DNA of 64,000 bases from NCBI RefSeq assembly GCF_946479415.1, contig NZ_CAMLFY010000004.1:42190-106189 (forward strand), read 5' to 3'. Positions 17,317 to 25,702 of this stretch are shown one piece after another. Each line of letters begins with the position of its first letter. The first letter of the stretch is position 1. Source of the stretch: an uncultured Shinella sp. (lineage in GTDB: Bacteria > Pseudomonadota > Alphaproteobacteria > Rhizobiales > Rhizobiaceae). Below the pieces are notes generated by a model. It was given only the letters and a program-made list of their open reading frames with translations, ran no database searches and was not told the DNA's origin. The position numbers and the translations under genes are program-made.

Positions 17317-20234
17317 CAGGTTTCCTCCGCCTTGGGGGCGTCGAGACTGCGGACCCGATGCGTGCGTATGGATTGGTGGGCAAGTGCGATGAGGATCAGC
17401 ACCGTTGCGCCGACGACGAGCGAGAAGACGCCGAGATCGAAAAGCAGCGCGCTCGCGGCCGGCACCTTGCCGATGAACGGCACCTCTATGTATTGCGAGT
17501 GGGTGGTCAGGAACGGATAGCCCAGCAGCCATGCGCCCATGCCGGTCGCCGCCGCCATGATGAGGCCGAACCCCATCCAGCGCAGCGGCAGGATACGCAG
17601 GCGATCTTCCGCCCAGCGCACGCCACCCGCAAGATATTGCAGCAGGAAGGCGATGGCCATGGTGATGCCGGCGGCAAAGCCGCCGCCCGGCAGGTCGTGG
17701 CCGCGCAGGAAGATATAGACCGAGAAGGTCGCGATAACAGGGAACATCCACTGCATGATGACCGAGGGCACCAGCAGGTAGTCGCGCACCGTATCGCCTG
17801 CCGAACGCTCGGGCCGCTCCGCATCGAAGGCGTTCTGAATGCGCTGCTGCTCGGGCTTCTCGACGCTGTCGGGCGCCGGACGGAAGCGGCGAAGCAGCGC
17901 AAAGATCGTCAGTGCCACGATGGCCAGAACCGCAATCTCGCCCATCGTGTCGAAGCCGCGGAAATCGACGAGGATGACGTTGACGACATTGCGCCCGCCG
18001 CCTTCGCTATAGGCCTTGTCGAGGAAGTAGCTGGCGATCGCGTCCGGCACCGGCTGTGTCATGATCGCGTAGGAAAACAGGAACATGCCGAAGCCGCAGG
18101 AAATCGCGAGCAGGAAATCGCGAAAGCGGCGGCTGCGCGCGGAAAACGACACGGAGTTATCGACCTTTTCCGAGCGCTTCGGCAGCCAGCGCAGGCCAAG
18201 CAACAGCAGAACCGTCGTGACGATCTCGACGACGAGCTGCGTGATGGCAAGGTCTGGCGCGGACAGCCAGACGAAGGTGATGCAGGTGGTGATACCGGCA
18301 CCGCCGAGCAAGACGAGAGCGGCGAGACGGTGATACTTCGCCTGGTAGGCCGCGCCCAATGCACAGAACGCGCCGATAGCCCAGACGGCGGCAAAGGTCG
18401 GATCGATATCCTTCAAGACCAGCGGCTTCGGCGAGAAGCCCGCAAGGTAAAGCGAGACCGCACCGGCCAGGAAGCCCGCGGCTGCGACGAGGCGAAGTTG
18501 CGGCTGGAGGTGGCGCGTGCCGAGATTGCTTTCCAGCCAGCGCGCCCATTTCCAGGAGACGGTGACGAGAATACGCTCGAAGATACGCTGGCCGCCGAGA
18601 TGCCGGAAAAGCGGCGGCCCGTCGTCGCATTTGGCGAGATAATCCTTCAGCACGAAATAGAGCGCCGCACCGCCGACAAGCGCGATCAGGCTCATGATCA
18701 GCGGCGTGTTGACGCCGTGCCAGATGGCGAGGCTGTATTCCGGTGTGCGATCACCGAGCACGGAGATGACGGCGGAATGCAGGAACGGGCCGATCGACAG
18801 GCTCGGAATGATGCCGACGACGAGGCACGCCAGCACGAGAAATTCGATGGGGAAGCGCATCCAGTGCGGCGGCTCGTGCGGCTTGGGTTTCGGCAGATCC
18901 GTCGGCTCGGGGCCGAAGAACACCATGTGGATGAAGCGCAGCGAATAGGCGACGGAGAAGGCGCCGGCCAGGGTGGCGACATAGGGCAGGACGCGGTCGA
19001 GCACGGAATCGGCGTGCGTCTCCACGGCTTCGGCGAAGAACATTTCCTTGGAAATGAAGCCGTTGAGCAGCGGCACCCCGGCCATGGCGGCACTGGCCAC
19101 CATGGCAAGCGTTCCCGTTATCGGCAGGTATTTCAAGAGCCCGCTCAATCGTCGCATGTCGCGCGTGCCGGTCTCGTGGTCGATGATGCCGGCGGCCATG
19201 AAAAGCGAGGCCTTGAAGGTCGCATGGTTCATCATGTGGAAAATCGCCGCGACCGCCGCGACGGGACTGCCCAGGCTGAGCAGCGTCGTGATGAGGCCCA
19301 GATGGCTGATCGTCGAATAGGCGAGCAGGCCCTTCAGGTCCTGCTGGAACATCGCGAAATAGGCACCGAGGATCAGCGTGCTGATGCCGGCGATGCCGAC
19401 CAGCATGAACCATTCATAGGTGCCCGACAGCGCCGGCCAGAACCGCACGAGCAGAAAGACGCCGGCCTTCACCATGGTCGCGGAATGCAGGTAGGCCGAG
19501 ACGGGCGTGGGCGCCGCCATGGCGTTCGGCAGCCAGAAATGGAACGGCACCTGCGCGCTCTTGGTCAACGCGCCGATGAGGATAAGAACCAGCGCCGTGA
19601 GATAGAGCGGATGCGCCTTGATCAGGTCGCCCGAGGCCAGCACCACATCGAGATCGTAGCTGCCGACGATATGGCCGAGCACCAGCAGGCCGGCGAGCAG
19701 GCAGAAGCCGCCGATACCGGTGATGGTGAGCGCCATGCGCGCGCCGTCGCGGGCGGCGGCATTGTTGTGCCAGTAGCTGATCAGCAGGAAGGAGAAGATG
19801 CTGGTCAGCTCCCAGAAAACCGAGAGCAGGATGATGTTGCCGGACAGCACGATGCCGAGCATCGAGCCCATGAAGGCGAGCAGGAACGAGAAGAAGCGTG
19901 GAACCGGATCCTCCTCGGACATGTAGTAGCGCGCATAGAGGACGACGAGGAAACCGATGCCGGTGATGAGCATCGCAAAGAGCCAGGCAAACCCATCCAT
20001 GCGCAGGGTGAAATTCAGCCCGAGCTGCGGCAGCCATTCGAGATCGAGCCGCACCTTGCCGCCATCGCGCACCGAGGGATAGAGCACCGCCGTCAAGACG
20101 AGGGTGACGAAGGTCACGGCGCCTGCCATGCGCGCGGCAAGGACGCGCGAATCGGTCCTCAGCAGAACGATCGCCGCCAGGCTTCCCGCGAAGGGAAGGC
20201 AGACCAGCAGGACCAGAATCATTTCACCTGTCAT
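17316..20234 (-). CDS. phaAB: Fused cation/proton antiporter subunit PhaAB (MrpA+MrpB)
   Basis: 972-residue first subunit of the Pha antiporter. Residues 1 to about 660 are the NuoL-like MrpA part (SVFWELTSIFSFLLISYWHNN, KSAQVPFHFWLPNAMAAPTPVSAYLHSATMVKAG, HLGLITTLLSLG). The rest contains the MrpA C-terminal domain and a fused MrpB domain (PSVIMQWMFPVIATFSVYIFLRGHDLPGGGFAAG near 830-870). The A-B fusion is the group 2 arrangement of rhizobial pha systems, which exchange K+ and/or Na+ for protons in pH and salt adaptation. The ATG at 20234 has only a weak ribosome site. Ion specificity is not readable. Confidence 0.95.
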   Translation of the reverse strand: MTGEMILVLLVCLPFAGSLAAIVLLRTDSRVLAARMAGAVTFVTLVLTAVLYPSVRDGGKVRLDLEWLPQLGLNFTLRMDGFAWLFAMLITGIGFLVVLYARYYMSEEDPVPRFFSFLLAFMGSMLGIVLSGNIILLSVFWELTSIFSFLLISYWHNNAAARDGARMALTITGIGGFCLLAGLLVLGHIVGSYDLDVVLASGDLIKAHPLYLTALVLILIGALTKSAQVPFHFWLPNAMAAPTPVSAYLHSATMVKAGVFLLVRFWPALSGTYEWFMLVGIAGISTLILGAYFAMFQQDLKGLLAYSTISHLGLITTLLSLGSPVAAVAAIFHMMNHATFKASLFMAAGIIDHETGTRDMRRLSGLLKYLPITGTLAMVASAAMAGVPLLNGFISKEMFFAEAVETHADSVLDRVLPYVATLAGAFSVAYSLRFIHMVFFGPEPTDLPKPKPHEPPHWMRFPIEFLVLACLVVGIIPSLSIGPFLHSAVISVLGDRTPEYSLAIWHGVNTPLIMSLIALVGGAALYFVLKDYLAKCDDGPPLFRHLGGQRIFERILVTVSWKWARWLESNLGTRHLQPQLRLVAAAGFLAGAVSLYLAGFSPKPLVLKDIDPTFAAVWAIGAFCALGAAYQAKYHRLAALVLLGGAGITTCITFVWLSAPDLAITQLVVEIVTTVLLLLGLRWLPKRSEKVDNSVSFSARSRRFRDFLLAISCGFGMFLFSYAIMTQPVPDAIASYFLDKAYSEGGGRNVVNVILVDFRGFDTMGEIAVLAIVALTIFALLRRFRPAPDSVEKPEQQRIQNAFDAERPERSAGDTVRDYLLVPSVIMQWMFPVIATFSVYIFLRGHDLPGGGFAAGITMAIAFLLQYLAGGVRWAEDRLRILPLRWMGFGLIMAAATGMGAWLLGYPFLTTHSQYIEVPFIGKVPAASALLFDLGVFSLVVGATVLILIALAHQSIRTHRVRSLDAPKAEET

Positions 20235-20334
20235 CGTTTGATCGATCGCTTTCGAACGTCAGAGCGTCTCTACAATGCCGTGAACCGGCACCATGGGAAA
20301 GCCGCGCGATCGATGTCAGCGATCGATGCGGCCG

Positions 20335-20721
20335 TCAGGCGAAAACCGTCGGAGGAGCACGTGCGCCCCGCGTCTCGACATTGCTCCTGCGGGATATGCC
20401 GGGCGAAACCATGGCGCGGGCAAATCGCTCCACAGCCTCCGGACGACATGCGGAATCTGCCGGCAGACAGGCGAGATCGATGCCGCCTCGCGCAAGAGAG
20501 GCAATCTTGCCCGCACCGGCGCGCTTACGGCAATCTCGCTCGTTCGTTGATGAAGCGTATCCCGCCGGCTTCTGCGTGCCGTAACGAAGCACTTTTGCGG
20601 CGGGGCTTGCGGCAGATGGTGCCGGCAGCGTGGTTATCAACAGAAGAAGGCAGGTGAACGCTGTGCAAAAAAGGCCGAAAGCCCGACGAACCGGTCGATG
20701 CTGTTGCCGTGTTGCCGTCAA
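20335..20721 (-). CDS. Possible small secreted protein, unrecognised
   Basis: A 128-codon frame that would start at a TTG (20721) with GAGGCAGGG just upstream. Residues about 12-40 read as a signal peptide: basic RPVRRAF, a hydrophobic stretch including LLLLITTLPAP and a small-residue SAASPAA end. Four cysteines follow in the mature part. I recognise no family. Third-position GC is less biased than in neighbouring genes and the start is not ATG, so this may be non-coding. It lies 100 bases upstream of phaAB on the same strand. Confidence 0.3.
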   Translation of the reverse strand: MTATRQQHRPVRRAFGLFCTAFTCLLLLITTLPAPSAASPAAKVLRYGTQKPAGYASSTNERDCRKRAGAGKIASLARGGIDLACLPADSACRPEAVERFARAMVSPGISRRSNVETRGARAPPTVFA

Positions 20722-21108
20722 ACGCCCTGCCTCTCGATACCGCTGTCCAGTTTGAATATTGTCTCGCTCGGACAATACGTTGGCGGGATCGGCACTGTCC
20801 ACCCGCACGGGGAAAACTTTTGCCAAAATACGGCGATTTATCGCACTTTGCGCAAGGATTTCCCTGACCATCCCCCATCAGGGAAAGGATGTCGCAGGCT
20901 GCGTGCCTTGATGCCCATCCCCTTTGGGCGCATTCTAGCGCCTGCGAATCGCATTTAGCAGACCTGCTCCACAAAGGGCCTGACCCGGGGGCGAAGGTGC
21001 GTCGAATATCTGGATCAGCCGGCCGCCCGGACGTCCAGCGAGTTCCGTGTTCCGGTTTCTGCAGCATCCCGGCACGGCGTCAGTTCACTCTCAAAACGGG
21101 GATACGCG
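20722..21108. other. Intergenic stretch with no supported gene
   Basis: 387 bases between the doubtful ORF at 20335 and the DUF2934 gene. Frames here are short or lack start sites. The one clear structure is an 8-base inverted repeat TTCCCTGA/TCAGGGAA at 20860-20885 with a 10-base loop and no T-tract. It should hold the promoter of the plus-strand gene at 21109 and possibly a leftward promoter for the pha side. Confidence 0.5.
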
Positions 21109-21426
21109 ATGACGGATGCACGCAAGGAATGGATCAGCAAACGGGCCTATTCGATCTGGGAAGAAGCAGGCCGTCCCCATGGCCATGACAACGCCCATTG
21201 GGAACAGGCCGTGCGCGAGCGCGACGAATTCGAGCGGGTGGCGCTCGCGCCGGAAGCCACACCTGCTAAATCGGCGAAAAAGCCGCTGATCGAGATCTCC
21301 AAAGGCAAGGACGCCGAGGCTGCGAAGCCGAAGAAGAAAGCGGCCGGTTCCGAAAAACCAACTGCCGCCGCCAAGGCGGTCGCGAAAGCGAAATCCGTCA
21401 AGGCGGCAAACAGCAAACCGATTTGA
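21109..21426 (+). CDS. DUF2934 protein with a histone-like basic tail
   Basis: 105 residues. The first 40 match the DUF2934 pattern (ARKEWISKRAYSIWEEAGRPHGHDNAHWEQA). From about residue 55 the protein becomes a Lys/Ala/Pro-rich tail (PKKKAAG, AAAKAVAKAKSVKAA) resembling histone H1-like bacterial proteins, so nucleic acid binding is plausible but unproven. The ATG follows ACGGGGATA. Its stop abuts the stop of the opposite gene with no bases between, at a TTTGATCAAA palindrome. Function of DUF2934 is unknown to me. Confidence 0.85.
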   Translation: MTDARKEWISKRAYSIWEEAGRPHGHDNAHWEQAVRERDEFERVALAPEATPAKSAKKPLIEISKGKDAEAAKPKKKAAGSEKPTAAAKAVAKAKSVKAANSKPI

Positions 21427-22473
21427 TCAAAGCGTCGCCAATATCCTGTTGGCGATCGCGCCCGCATAGGCGTCGCGCTGGGTGACCTTGTTCTCCAGCG
21501 CGACGATGACGTTTTCGGAGAAGTCCACGCCGTAGAGATCGAACATCGAGCTCAGCCCCCCGGGCGTGAAAACGTTGATCTCCAGGATCTTGTCGCCGAC
21601 GATATCGAGACCGACGAGAAACATGCCGTCCTCCACCAGCTTCGGCCGCACCATCTCGGCAATCGCCAGGATTTCCGGCGTGATCTCAACCTTCACCGCC
21701 GTTCCCGCGGCGTGGATGTTCGAACGCACCTCACCCTTGGCCGGCACGCGGCGGATCGCGGCATAGGTGCCATCCTTTTCCAAGGGACGGCCGTTCATCA
21801 GGAAGAGACGGATGTCGCCCTCCGTTGCCGCTGCCAGATAATTCTGGGCGATCAGATAGCCCTCGCCGCTGACGGCTTCGAAAATCTGATTCAGGTTGGC
21901 CTCGTCGGGCGAGCCGATCTTGAAGACATTCTTGCCGCCCGAGCCTTGCAGCGGCTTCATGATCACACCTTCCTTGTGCAGGTCGATGAAGCCGCGGATT
22001 TCGTCGATGCTCTTGGAAATCAGCGTCTGCGGCCTGACAGCCTGCGGAAAGCCCTGGAAATAGAGCTTGTTCTGGGCAAGCGACAGGCCATCGGGATCGT
22101 TGACCACGAGCGTGCCGCGCGCGGCGGCAAGCCGACCGAACATCGCCCCGACATGCGCCGCCCATGGCCGGCCATCGGCATCGAGCGATGGGTCGTTGCG
22201 CAGAAAGAGCACATCGACCTCGGAGACATCCATAGTCTCGACCGTGGTCTCATCGCCCTGGAGGGCGGCATGAAAACTCTCGGCCTTCTTGTAGCGTTTG
22301 CCGGGCAGCACGCGGCCGCGCACCGAGAGGCTGTCATCGGCCCGCAGCACGAAATCGCCCGGCGTCAGGTAGCAAATGTCGTGGCCACGCGAGAGCGCCG
22401 CCATTGCGAGCGACGTGGTGGTGAAGGTCGGGGTCTCGTCTTCGATCGAATTGACGAAAAAGGCGATACGCAT
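21427..22473 (-). CDS. GshB-like ATP-grasp amino-acid ligase (glutathione-synthetase paralogue)
   Basis: 348 residues from the ATG at 22473. The fold is that of glutathione synthetase/RimK ligases: an N-terminal Rossmann-like domain (MRIAFFVNSIEDE, FLRNDP), an ATP-grasp lid GVIMKPLQGSGGKNVF near 190-205, RLFLMNGRPL and the metal-binding LVGLDIVGDKILEINVFTPGG. ATP-grasp enzymes of this group form a peptide bond using ATP. It is longer than ordinary alphaproteobacterial GshB and its N-terminus differs, so I do not call it the housekeeping enzyme. It lies 11 bases after the DUF1704 gene, last in a three-gene operon with a putative metallopeptidase and an amidohydrolase. Substrates unknown. Confidence 0.85.
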   Translation of the reverse strand: MRIAFFVNSIEDETPTFTTTSLAMAALSRGHDICYLTPGDFVLRADDSLSVRGRVLPGKRYKKAESFHAALQGDETTVETMDVSEVDVLFLRNDPSLDADGRPWAAHVGAMFGRLAAARGTLVVNDPDGLSLAQNKLYFQGFPQAVRPQTLISKSIDEIRGFIDLHKEGVIMKPLQGSGGKNVFKIGSPDEANLNQIFEAVSGEGYLIAQNYLAAATEGDIRLFLMNGRPLEKDGTYAAIRRVPAKGEVRSNIHAAGTAVKVEITPEILAIAEMVRPKLVEDGMFLVGLDIVGDKILEINVFTPGGLSSMFDLYGVDFSENVIVALENKVTQRDAYAGAIANRILATL

Positions 22474-22484
22474 GATTGCTCTCC

Positions 22485-24383
22485 TCAAGCTTCGAGCATG
22501 GCAAGGGGGGTGAGGCCGGCACGGGCGCGCTCCAGCCTTGCACGCCCGCGTTCGGTTTCCAGACACAGCGGACGCAGGACCGGCGCCTTCAAGAGGCCCC
22601 GGGCGCCCAGTTCCTCCATCACGCTGAAATCGGCGGCGGAAATCTTGCCCATCCAGAACGGATCGAGCGCGCCACCGCCCTTCAGGTGGCTGAGCAGCGA
22701 AAGCAATCCGCGCAGATAGATCGCGTCCTTGGCGAGCCCGCCGCCGCGAAAGACGCGAAGCAGCAGGCCGAAGGCGGTTTCCGCATCGATATCGTAGCGC
22801 TCCGTCAAAAGCCGGAAACTTTCGACGAAGGAGGCGCCCGACAGCATCAAATTGCAGCCGACGACGCGGGCGGCGAGCAGCCGCAGCCGTTCCGGCGTGA
22901 AGCCGCCCGCGAGGAACTCGGCGAAGACCGCCAATCCCTCCTGCATGCCCTCATAGCCTGCAAGGCCGGTGCGGAAGACGCGCAGCCCCTGCGCCGAGCC
23001 GTTGAAATAGGTGAGAAGGTGCACGCCCACCTCATGGCTGAGAAGGGCATCGACGCGATGGCGCATCATACGGGTGCGACGCGAAATGAGCAGCCGCGGC
23101 CCGGACACCAGAAGGCCGGGCGGCACGTCGTCGCGCAGCTCGATCGCCGCGTCGAAACCGTCATAGCGCCGCTGGTAATCCGTCATCATCGTGCGCGCCC
23201 GGTGCTCGACGAAGAAGCAGTCGACCACTTCGTCATCGTCAGGTGTGAGCGCCGGCACGCGCCGCGCCGCGCCGGTGCCATCGAGAACCGTTTGCGCGGC
23301 CTTCAGCAGCGAGGGCTCGACGGGGCCGTAGAGGGCGCGGCCGAATTCGACGAAGCGCGCCTTCTCGCGATGGCCTATGAGGGTCAGTTGCAGGTCGAGT
23401 TCCTGCTGCTTTTCCCGGTAAATCTGGTGCAGGACAGGGTCTTCGAGACGGTCGAGCGAAATGGAATAGAGCCGGCGCTTTTCCCGCTCCACCAGCAGGC
23501 TCAGCGGCCGATAGAGGAAGCGCGGCGGTTTGTCGTAGTGGTTCGCTTTGAACTCCTGCCATGCCGCACTCGCATTGATCGGCGTTACGCAGAGCAGGAA
23601 GTCGAAGCTGGAGGCGACATCGTCCATGCCACGATCGGCCCGCTCCACCGCGTCGACAAAGGCCTTTCGGCCAAACGCACGGTAGGTAACGGGCTTGGGA
23701 AAACCATCGGCCTCGAGAAAGGCGGCCACGGCATGCAGACCGGCATCGAGAAAATTGTCGATGAGGCGCTCGCGCAGGTCCGGATAGGTCTCATCCGATC
23801 CGGTGACGCGGTAGATCGGCGCAAAACGCAGCGTGACGAGCGGCAGGCGCAGTTTCAGCAGGTCCGGCCGTGCGCAGGGATCCTCCTGCGCCTCACAGAG
23901 ATCGACATGCGGGGTGCGGAACCGCGCCTCGAAGGCTTTGATCGCCGCCTCGAAGGCCTTCATCGCGCGGTGTGCCGCAAGGCCGCGTGTCGCCGAAAGG
24001 GTCACCTCGAAGGGCTGGAGAAAGGGCGCGTCATCGGAAAGCAGCCGGTCTCGCTCCAGTTCATCGACATCGATCAGCAGGAACGTGCCGAATGTCTTGC
24101 GCAGCGTAGCGGCGATCGGCGCGATCAGATTGACGGCGTCCTCGATATTGGTCGTAAGAAGATAGGAGGCATTGGCGCTCGCCACCTCGCGCGCCACGAC
24201 ATGCCGTTCTGGATCCCCGACATGAAGGCAGAGGAACGGCTGTGGCCGGTCGATATGCAGGCGCCCGCCATCGAACTCACGTCGCACGGGCTTGCCGGCC
24301 TCCAGCGCCGCGATGACATCCTCGACAAGGCTCTTTTCCTTGTTTTTCGCGCGCGGCTTGCGCGCCGCTCTCGCTGGGGTCAT
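22485..24383 (-). CDS. DUF1704/QEGLA-motif protein, MATCAP-like HExxxH metallopeptidase candidate
   Basis: 632 residues, ATG at 24383 overlapping the previous stop by ATGA. Key visible motif: LLSHEVGVH, an HExxxH zinc site (His450, Glu451, His455), followed 27 residues later by MQEGLA with Glu482 as likely third zinc ligand. This QEGLA motif names the bacterial family (flavohemoglobin expression-modulating QEGLA protein). The same Pfam family contains eukaryotic MATCAP, a carboxypeptidase that removes the C-terminal tyrosine of tubulin. By analogy the bacterial protein should cleave a terminal residue, but I know of no established substrate. The N-terminal 60 residues are basic then LHVGDPERH-like. 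No signal peptide, so cytoplasmic. It sits between an amidohydrolase and an ATP-grasp ligase. Confidence 0.88.
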   Translation of the reverse strand: MTPARAARKPRAKNKEKSLVEDVIAALEAGKPVRREFDGGRLHIDRPQPFLCLHVGDPERHVVAREVASANASYLLTTNIEDAVNLIAPIAATLRKTFGTFLLIDVDELERDRLLSDDAPFLQPFEVTLSATRGLAAHRAMKAFEAAIKAFEARFRTPHVDLCEAQEDPCARPDLLKLRLPLVTLRFAPIYRVTGSDETYPDLRERLIDNFLDAGLHAVAAFLEADGFPKPVTYRAFGRKAFVDAVERADRGMDDVASSFDFLLCVTPINASAAWQEFKANHYDKPPRFLYRPLSLLVEREKRRLYSISLDRLEDPVLHQIYREKQQELDLQLTLIGHREKARFVEFGRALYGPVEPSLLKAAQTVLDGTGAARRVPALTPDDDEVVDCFFVEHRARTMMTDYQRRYDGFDAAIELRDDVPPGLLVSGPRLLISRRTRMMRHRVDALLSHEVGVHLLTYFNGSAQGLRVFRTGLAGYEGMQEGLAVFAEFLAGGFTPERLRLLAARVVGCNLMLSGASFVESFRLLTERYDIDAETAFGLLLRVFRGGGLAKDAIYLRGLLSLLSHLKGGGALDPFWMGKISAADFSVMEELGARGLLKAPVLRPLCLETERGRARLERARAGLTPLAMLEA

Positions 24384-25192
24384 GCGACCTCCCGCAATGC
24401 GCTTTCGAGAACCGGAACCGAGGATGCAATGAGAGAGCGGAGCGCGGAGATCGCCTGCCAGTCCGGCACGCCTGTCCATTCGTCCATGAAAATCTTCTTG
24501 AACTCGACGGCGATGGCGCAGCCGGTCGCCGGAAAGCGCTCATGGATGAACCGTGTCTGCTCGCCGCGGCCCTGGAAGGCGACGTTCTCGCGCACATCGA
24601 GCCGCCGTCCGAGGAAATCGTAGTCGGCGCAGAAATCCATGAAGGCATCGACGACAGGCGCCCAGCGGCTGCGGTCCATGGAGATCGTGCCGATATTGAT
24701 GTCGGGCGCATCCGCCCCCGCCGTCGGCGTCCCCGAAGCACCGTCACGGCGGTGGTTGTAGCTATGGATATCGAGCACGACGAAGGCGCCATATTGCGCC
24801 TCGACACCACGCAGATAGTTTTCCAGCATGCCGTAATAGGCATCGTGCAGCGCCAGGCTTTCGGAGAGATCGGCGTCGGACAACGGCTCACGCCAGACGT
24901 TCAGGCCCCAGGCCTGCTCCGGCCGCTGATAGACGGCGGCATCGCGCGCGCGGTTGAGATCGATCTCGAAGCGAGAGCGCTGGAAGACGATACGGTTGGC
25001 AAGATCATGGATCGTTTCGGCGGTGAAGGGATCTTCTTCGCGCAACCGCCCGTCTTCATCGAGCACCATCCTGGAAACGAGGTTTTCCCTGACGGCATGG
25101 CCGTTGTGGATGGCGGTGCCGACGATCGGCGAAGGCCCGCGCGAGGTCATCCACCACACATGATCGCCGGTAAACTCGCTATCGTCCAACAT
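24380..25192 (-). CDS. N-formylglutamate amidohydrolase-family protein
   Basis: 270 residues. PF05013-type features: VGTAIHNGHAVREN near 24-37, FEIDLNRARDAAVY near 75-88, and LDIHSYNHRR near 140-150, the His/Asp/Glu set expected to hold the metal. Characterised members hydrolyse N-formyl-L-glutamate in histidine breakdown, but no hut genes are nearby. Instead it is first in an operon with the DUF1704 peptidase and the ATP-grasp ligase, so it may act on an N-acylated amino acid or peptide made there. No signal peptide. Confidence 0.88.
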   Translation of the reverse strand: MLDDSEFTGDHVWWMTSRGPSPIVGTAIHNGHAVRENLVSRMVLDEDGRLREEDPFTAETIHDLANRIVFQRSRFEIDLNRARDAAVYQRPEQAWGLNVWREPLSDADLSESLALHDAYYGMLENYLRGVEAQYGAFVVLDIHSYNHRRDGASGTPTAGADAPDINIGTISMDRSRWAPVVDAFMDFCADYDFLGRRLDVRENVAFQGRGEQTRFIHERFPATGCAIAVEFKKIFMDEWTGVPDWQAISALRSLIASSVPVLESALREVA

Positions 25193-25332
25193 GCGCCGCC
25201 GTGCTCCAGTCCCAGGTACAGCAGGAATGCCCGACGATCATCTTCGTTCCAAAACCGCGGCACCTTGCCCCTTGGAGAGAGGCGCAAAGCACTCTATCTG
25301 AACGGTCGACGCGATTTTCGGCGAGGACCCCT

Positions 25333-25698
25333 GTGCGCACGATCTACATGATGGCCGGCCTTCTGATGACGGCGCTCGGCATCGTCGGCGCGTTCCTGCC
25401 GCTGTTGCCGACGACGCCGTTCCTGCTCGTCGCTGTCTGGTGCTTTTCCCGCTCCTCGCCGCGTCTCGAACAATGGCTGCTGACCCACAAGACGCTCGGC
25501 CCACCCTTGACGAACTGGCAGCGCGAGGGCGCGATTTCCGGCCGCACCAAGGTCGTCGCCGTCAGCCTGATCGCCGCGAGCTACGCCTTCTTCTTCTACC
25601 GCACCCAGCCTTCGGTTCTGCTGGCGGTCATCGTCGGCCTCGTGCTGTCCTGCAGCGCCCTTTTCATCCTCACCCGCCCATTGCCAAAAGGAAAATGA
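25333..25698 (+). CDS. YbaN-family (DUF454) inner-membrane protein
   Basis: 121 residues. Start chosen at the GTG at 25333 with GAGGA seven bases upstream; a longer frame from 25201 lacks support. YbaN/DUF454 features: MAGLLMTALGIVGAFLPLLPTTPFLLVAVWCFSRSSPRL at the N terminus (helix 1-2), then WLLTHKTLGPPLTNWQREGAI, and two closely spaced C-terminal helices. The family's role is unknown. It precedes the photolyase gene by 4 bases and is probably co-transcribed. Confidence 0.88.
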   Translation: MRTIYMMAGLLMTALGIVGAFLPLLPTTPFLLVAVWCFSRSSPRLEQWLLTHKTLGPPLTNWQREGAISGRTKVVAVSLIAASYAFFFYRTQPSVLLAVIVGLVLSCSALFILTRPLPKGK

Positions 25699-25702
25699 GA
25701 CG

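Noticed and set aside
17298..20657. 1119-codon open frame on the plus strand
   Set aside because: It runs antisense to phaAB and translates to a Gln/Arg/His/Asp-rich sequence with no domain, as expected from GC-rich shadow frames.
20860..20885. Inverted repeat as a terminator
   Set aside because: No T-tract on either strand and no gene ends nearby.
21427..22473. Calling this gene the housekeeping glutathione synthetase
   Set aside because: Length, N terminus and operon partners differ from typical gshB. I kept a family-level call.
22476..24623. 715-codon open frame on the plus strand
   Set aside because: Antisense shadow of the DUF1704 gene, whose HExxxH and QEGLA motifs show the minus strand is coding.
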